DNA of 64,000 bases, taken from Paragemmobacter amnigenus (GTDB lineage: Bacteria > Pseudomonadota > Alphaproteobacteria > Rhodobacterales > Rhodobacteraceae). The position numbers and the translations under genes were made by a program. The DNA is taken from NCBI RefSeq assembly GCF_009908265.2, contig NZ_JAAATX020000005.1:186001-250000 (forward strand), given 5' to 3'. This document shows, in pieces, positions 61,242 to 64,000 of the stretch (position 1 is its first letter; each line of letters starts with the position of its first letter). Under the pieces are notes generated by a model. That model searched no databases. It saw only the letters and a list, made by a program, of their open reading frames with translations, and had not been told where the DNA came from.

Positions 61242-61907
61242 CTAGAAATCCAGATCCGCATAGTGCAGCGGCGGCGGGAAGCCCGGCACCTGATCAGCCA
61301 GCAGCGTGCGGAAACTGGGCCGCGACTTGATCTTGGCATACCAGTCCTTCACCGTGGCCGACCGGTTCCAGTCCACATCGCTGATATAGTCCAGACAGGA
61401 CAGATGCGCCGCCGCGGTGAAATCGGCCAGCGTCATCACATCCCCCGCCAGCCAGCGCCTCTGGTCCAGCAGCCACGCCAGATAATCCAGATGGTACTTG
61501 ATCCGCGTCGCGCCGAACTTGACGTTCTTGCTGTCCGGATAGCCCTGTCCCATCACCTTCTTGTTGACCCGCTCGTAAAGCAGCTTCGACGTCACCTCGG
61601 TATGGAACTTGTCGTCGAACCACGCGCAAAGCCGCCGCACCTCGTAGCGCTGTTCGGGGTCGCGCGGCATCAGTTGCGGGGTGGGGATCGCCTCTTCCAG
61701 ATATTCGCAGATCGCTTGGCTTTCGGACAGCACGCGGGTGTCCCAGCGCAGGACCGGCACCTTGCCCGCCGGATTGCGCCGCAGGAAATCGGGCGAGGGC
61801 TCCCAGTACCGCTCTTCCACCAGCTCCACCTCCAGCCGCTTTTCGGCAAGGGTCAGGCGGACCTTGCGGCAAAAGGGGGAGAGCGGAAAGTGATACAGGC
61901 GGATCAT
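61242..61907 (-). CDS. Glutathione S-transferase family protein
   Basis: This 221-residue protein has a thioredoxin-like N-terminal domain (HFPLSPFCRKVRLTLAEKR, with the CxxK region at the active site; KVPVL and ESQAICEYL bind glutathione) and a helical C-terminal domain. The specific substrate is not predictable. It is in line with queG, 78 bases upstream. Confidence 0.88.
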   Translation of the reverse strand: MIRLYHFPLSPFCRKVRLTLAEKRLEVELVEERYWEPSPDFLRRNPAGKVPVLRWDTRVLSESQAICEYLEEAIPTPQLMPRDPEQRYEVRRLCAWFDDKFHTEVTSKLLYERVNKKVMGQGYPDSKNVKFGATRIKYHLDYLAWLLDQRRWLAGDVMTLADFTAAAHLSCLDYISDVDWNRSATVKDWYAKIKSRPSFRTLLADQVPGFPPPLHYADLDF

Positions 61908-61981
61908 CTGGCCAATGCGTCCCGAAGGGTCATGTAACGGTTCTGAATCTCTTGCCCGCTCGGGGGCGGGAATTCAACGCC

Positions 61982-62737
61982 TCATTCCTCGAAACAGGCG
62001 GCTCGGCCATCTGCCGCAATGGTTTCGGCGCCCGACATGATCGACCGCGTGCGCGAGCGGACGAAGCTTGACGGTTCCGATGCCGACCGGTTCTGCGGAT
62101 CGGGCAGGACGGCGGCCAGACGGGCGGCCTGTGTGGGGGACAGATCGCGGGCATCCACACCGAAATGGTGCTGTGCCGCGGCCTGTACGCCAAACACGCC
62201 CTCGTCGAATTCCGCTACGTTCAGATAGACTTCGAGGATCCGCCGCTTGGTCCAGACCGTCTCGACCACAGGGGTCAGCGCAGCCTCCATCGCCTTTCGC
62301 AGCCATGACCGCCCGTGCCACAGAAAGACATTCTTCACCATCTGCTGGCTGATGGTCGATGCGCCGCGGTTCGATCCCTTTTCGACCGCCTCGCGGATCG
62401 CGGCCATGTCAAAGCCCCAGTGCAGGCAGAAATTCGCATCCTCGGCCGCCACGGCCGACCGCGCCATGACGGGGGCGATCTCTTCGAAGGATACCCAGTC
62501 CTTCTCGATCCCGCCCAGACGCGCCACCTCGCCCAGCTGGTAGAAGTTGATCGGCGGCGGCAGGAAGGAAAAGAGCAGGATCAGCACGGCATAGACCGCC
62601 CCCACCCCCGCCAGCCCGCGCCCTGCCCAGCGCAGCGCGCGCCTGCGCCACGGCGGTGCCGGTGCGGGCTCGGCCTCGGCGGCCTTGACCGCGGATTTGC
62701 GCGGCTTGCGGGCGGGTTTCTCGGGGCTGTCGGTCAT
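61982..62737 (-). CDS. mtgA: Monofunctional peptidoglycan glycosyltransferase
   Basis: This 251-residue transglycosylase has a short cytoplasmic basic N-terminus, one membrane helix (about 42-60), and the GT51 domain. AVAAEDANFCLHWGFD holds the catalytic glutamate, followed by NRGASTISQQMVKNVFLW and RRILEVYLNVAEFDEGVFG. It lacks a transpeptidase domain. ATG 62737 is chosen, but 62749 and 62773 are possible and no strong ribosome site decides. Confidence 0.92.
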   Translation of the reverse strand: MTDSPEKPARKPRKSAVKAAEAEPAPAPPWRRRALRWAGRGLAGVGAVYAVLILLFSFLPPPINFYQLGEVARLGGIEKDWVSFEEIAPVMARSAVAAEDANFCLHWGFDMAAIREAVEKGSNRGASTISQQMVKNVFLWHGRSWLRKAMEAALTPVVETVWTKRRILEVYLNVAEFDEGVFGVQAAAQHHFGVDARDLSPTQAARLAAVLPDPQNRSASEPSSFVRSRTRSIMSGAETIAADGRAACFEE

Positions 62738-62778
62738 GGCGGCGAACATAGCCACGAAATGCCGTGGCCGCAAAGGTC

Positions 62779-62806
62779 GAAGGCCCCCGGTTTCGCGGGG
62801 GCCTTC
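62779..62806 (-). terminator. Terminator after gltB
   Basis: GAAGGCCCCCG pairs perfectly with CGGGGGCCTTC (11 bp, 6-base loop) directly after the gltB stop on the minus strand, before mtgA. It lacks a strong T-run. Confidence 0.7.
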
Positions 62807-62813
62807 GGTCAGA

Positions 62814-64000
62814 TCACTCGGCCGGAACCTTCTGTGCCTCGTCCGAGAGCGGATGGGGCAGGCGGCTCACCATCTCCTTCGGGCAGACCTGCAGGAAGTT
62901 GCGCTTCTCTGCCTCCCAGTCACCCAGAATCCGCGCCCCGATCCGCGAGCCCGTCTCGGCCACATGCGCCTCGATCAGACCCTTGAGCTGTGCTTCCCAA
63001 TGGGGATGCCCGATGCCGCAGGTCAGGATCGACTCGAGGTTCATGAACTCTTCCGCCACTCCGTCGGGGTCATAGACATAGGCCATGCCGCCCGTCATGC
63101 CCGCGCCGAAGTTCGCGCCGATCCGGCCAAGGATCACCGCGACGCCGCCGGTCATGTATTCGCAGCCGTTCGACCCGCAGCCTTCGACCACCACCTTGGC
63201 GCCCGAGTTCCGCACCGCAAAGCGTTCGCCCGCGCGGCCCGAGGCGTAAAGGAAGCCGTCGGTCGCCCCGTAAAGCACGGTGTTGCCGATGATCGTGTTC
63301 TCTTCCGCCTTGAGCGGCGAGGACATCAGCGGACGCACGGTGATCGTGCCGCCCGACAGGCCCTTGCCCACATAGTCATTGGCGTCGCCCTGCACCTCGA
63401 TCTTCAGACCGCGGACAGAGAAGGCGCCCAGCGACTGCCCGCAGGAGCCGGTCAGTTTCACCGTCAGGTGGTCGGGTTGCAGGCTGTTCCGCATCCCGAA
63501 TTTCTTGACGATGTGCGACGAGGCCCGCGTCCCGATGGTCCGCAGCGTGTTCCGCACGGCATAGGACAGCTGCATCTTTTCGCCATCTTCAAAGAAGCGG
63601 TGGCCGTCCTTGATGATTTCGGCATCCAGCGTATCCGGCACGGCATTGCGCGGCTTTGACCGGTCGTAGGTGATCTTGGACGACCCGTCGACCGTGATCA
63701 GCAGCGGGTTCAGGTCCAGATCGTCCAGATGCGCGGACCCGCGGCTGACCTGCGTCAGCAGATCGGCACGTCCGATGATCTCGTCCAGACTGCGCGCGCC
63801 GATGGAGGCGAGGATTTCCCGCACTTCCTGCGCGTAGAAGGTGATCAGGTTCACCACCTTGTCCGCATTGCCCGTGAACTTCTGGCGCAGTGCCTCGTTC
63901 TGGGTGCAGACGCCGACGGGGCAGGTGTTGGACTGGCACTGGCGGACCATGATGCAGCCCATCGCGATCAGGGCGGCGGTGCCGATGCCGTATTCCTCGG
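62814..64000 (-). CDS. gltB: Glutamate synthase large subunit, C-terminal part (5' end outside window)
   Basis: About 394 codons of the NADPH-dependent glutamate synthase alpha subunit are visible. The frame is open to the window edge with EEYGIGTAALIAMGC, so the ATG at 63962 is internal. CIMVRQCQSNTCPVGVCTQ carries the 3Fe-4S cysteines. The glutamine-rich beta-helix domain follows (GSCGQSLGAFSVRG, DYVGKGLSGGTITVRP, EGCGSNGCEYMTGG). It makes glutamate from glutamine and 2-oxoglutarate. The missing N-terminus would hold the amidotransferase and FMN domains. Confidence 0.95.
   Translation of the reverse strand, partial: EEYGIGTAALIAMGCIMVRQCQSNTCPVGVCTQNEALRQKFTGNADKVVNLITFYAQEVREILASIGARSLDEIIGRADLLTQVSRGSAHLDDLDLNPLLITVDGSSKITYDRSKPRNAVPDTLDAEIIKDGHRFFEDGEKMQLSYAVRNTLRTIGTRASSHIVKKFGMRNSLQPDHLTVKLTGSCGQSLGAFSVRGLKIEVQGDANDYVGKGLSGGTITVRPLMSSPLKAEENTIIGNTVLYGATDGFLYASGRAGERFAVRNSGAKVVVEGCGSNGCEYMTGGVAVILGRIGANFGAGMTGGMAYVYDPDGVAEEFMNLESILTCGIGHPHWEAQLKGLIEAHVAETGSRIGARILGDWEAEKRNFLQVCPKEMVSRLPHPLSDEAQKVPAE

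Overview
This window looks like chromosomal DNA from an alphaproteobacterium of the Rhodobacteraceae type. It is GC-rich and densely packed, with many ATGA, GTGA and TGATG stop/start overlaps. The assignment rests on a PetP/PetR-like regulator pair, the run histone-deacetylase-like gene - xseB - ispA - dxs, TTAACC-type sites resembling CtrA half-sites, and two copies of a G/C-run intergenic palindrome ending in TATTTG. The exact genus cannot be named from the sequence. No tRNA, rRNA, CRISPR array, insertion sequence or phage gene was recognised.

Layout. 1-12 kb is accessory in character: the end of a P1B-type metal ATPase, a BTLCP/LapG-like cysteine protease, a TPR-sulfotransferase, a secreted low-complexity protein (Asp/Glu tract plus a 24-bp minisatellite), a TetR-controlled RND efflux operon and a TPR-glycosyltransferase-like protein. 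12-22 kb is a polyamine/guanidino-compound region: a six-gene, translationally coupled operon on the minus strand (PotD-, PotB-, PotC- and PotA-like importer, a metallo-beta-lactamase-fold hydrolase, an agmatinase-family ureohydrolase) with a divergent TetR regulator, then a CorA-type channel, an agmatine deiminase and an overlapping amidase-signature enzyme. 22-32 kb is a divergent amino-sugar locus: kinase, GntR regulator, SIS-domain deaminase and NagA on the minus strand; MurQ, an ABC sugar importer and a Gfo/Idh/MocA oxidoreductase on the plus strand. Near-identical inverted operator-like sequences lie between the two halves. Together the genes predict import and breakdown of MurNAc/GlcNAc to fructose-6-phosphate without a PTS.

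32-40 kb encodes an Ig-like repeat protein with a BapA-like prefix and its complete type I secretion apparatus (TolC-like lipoprotein, ABC exporter, HlyD-like adaptor). 40-43.6 kb is the thiBPQ thiamine importer behind a TPP riboswitch. From 43.8 kb onward the genes are mostly housekeeping: aroC, a DMT exporter, an HU protein, AMP nucleosidase, an SDR-type protein, a TerC-family transporter, a voltage-gated cation channel with a TxEGWxD selectivity filter, a serine hydrolase, the HDAC-xseB-ispA-dxs operon, petP/petR-like regulators, ilvE, the ohr/ohrR pair, queG, a glutathione transferase, mtgA and the 3' end of gltB, which runs off the window.

The strongest leads are: the channel, whose filter matches what I recall of the native prokaryotic calcium channel CavMr; the polyamine locus carrying both agmatine-degrading routes with an amidase where AguB would be expected; the complete ABC-fed MurNAc/GlcNAc salvage locus with its mirrored operators; and the minisatellite-bearing acidic secreted protein. 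All calls come from reading the sequence. No database search was run.
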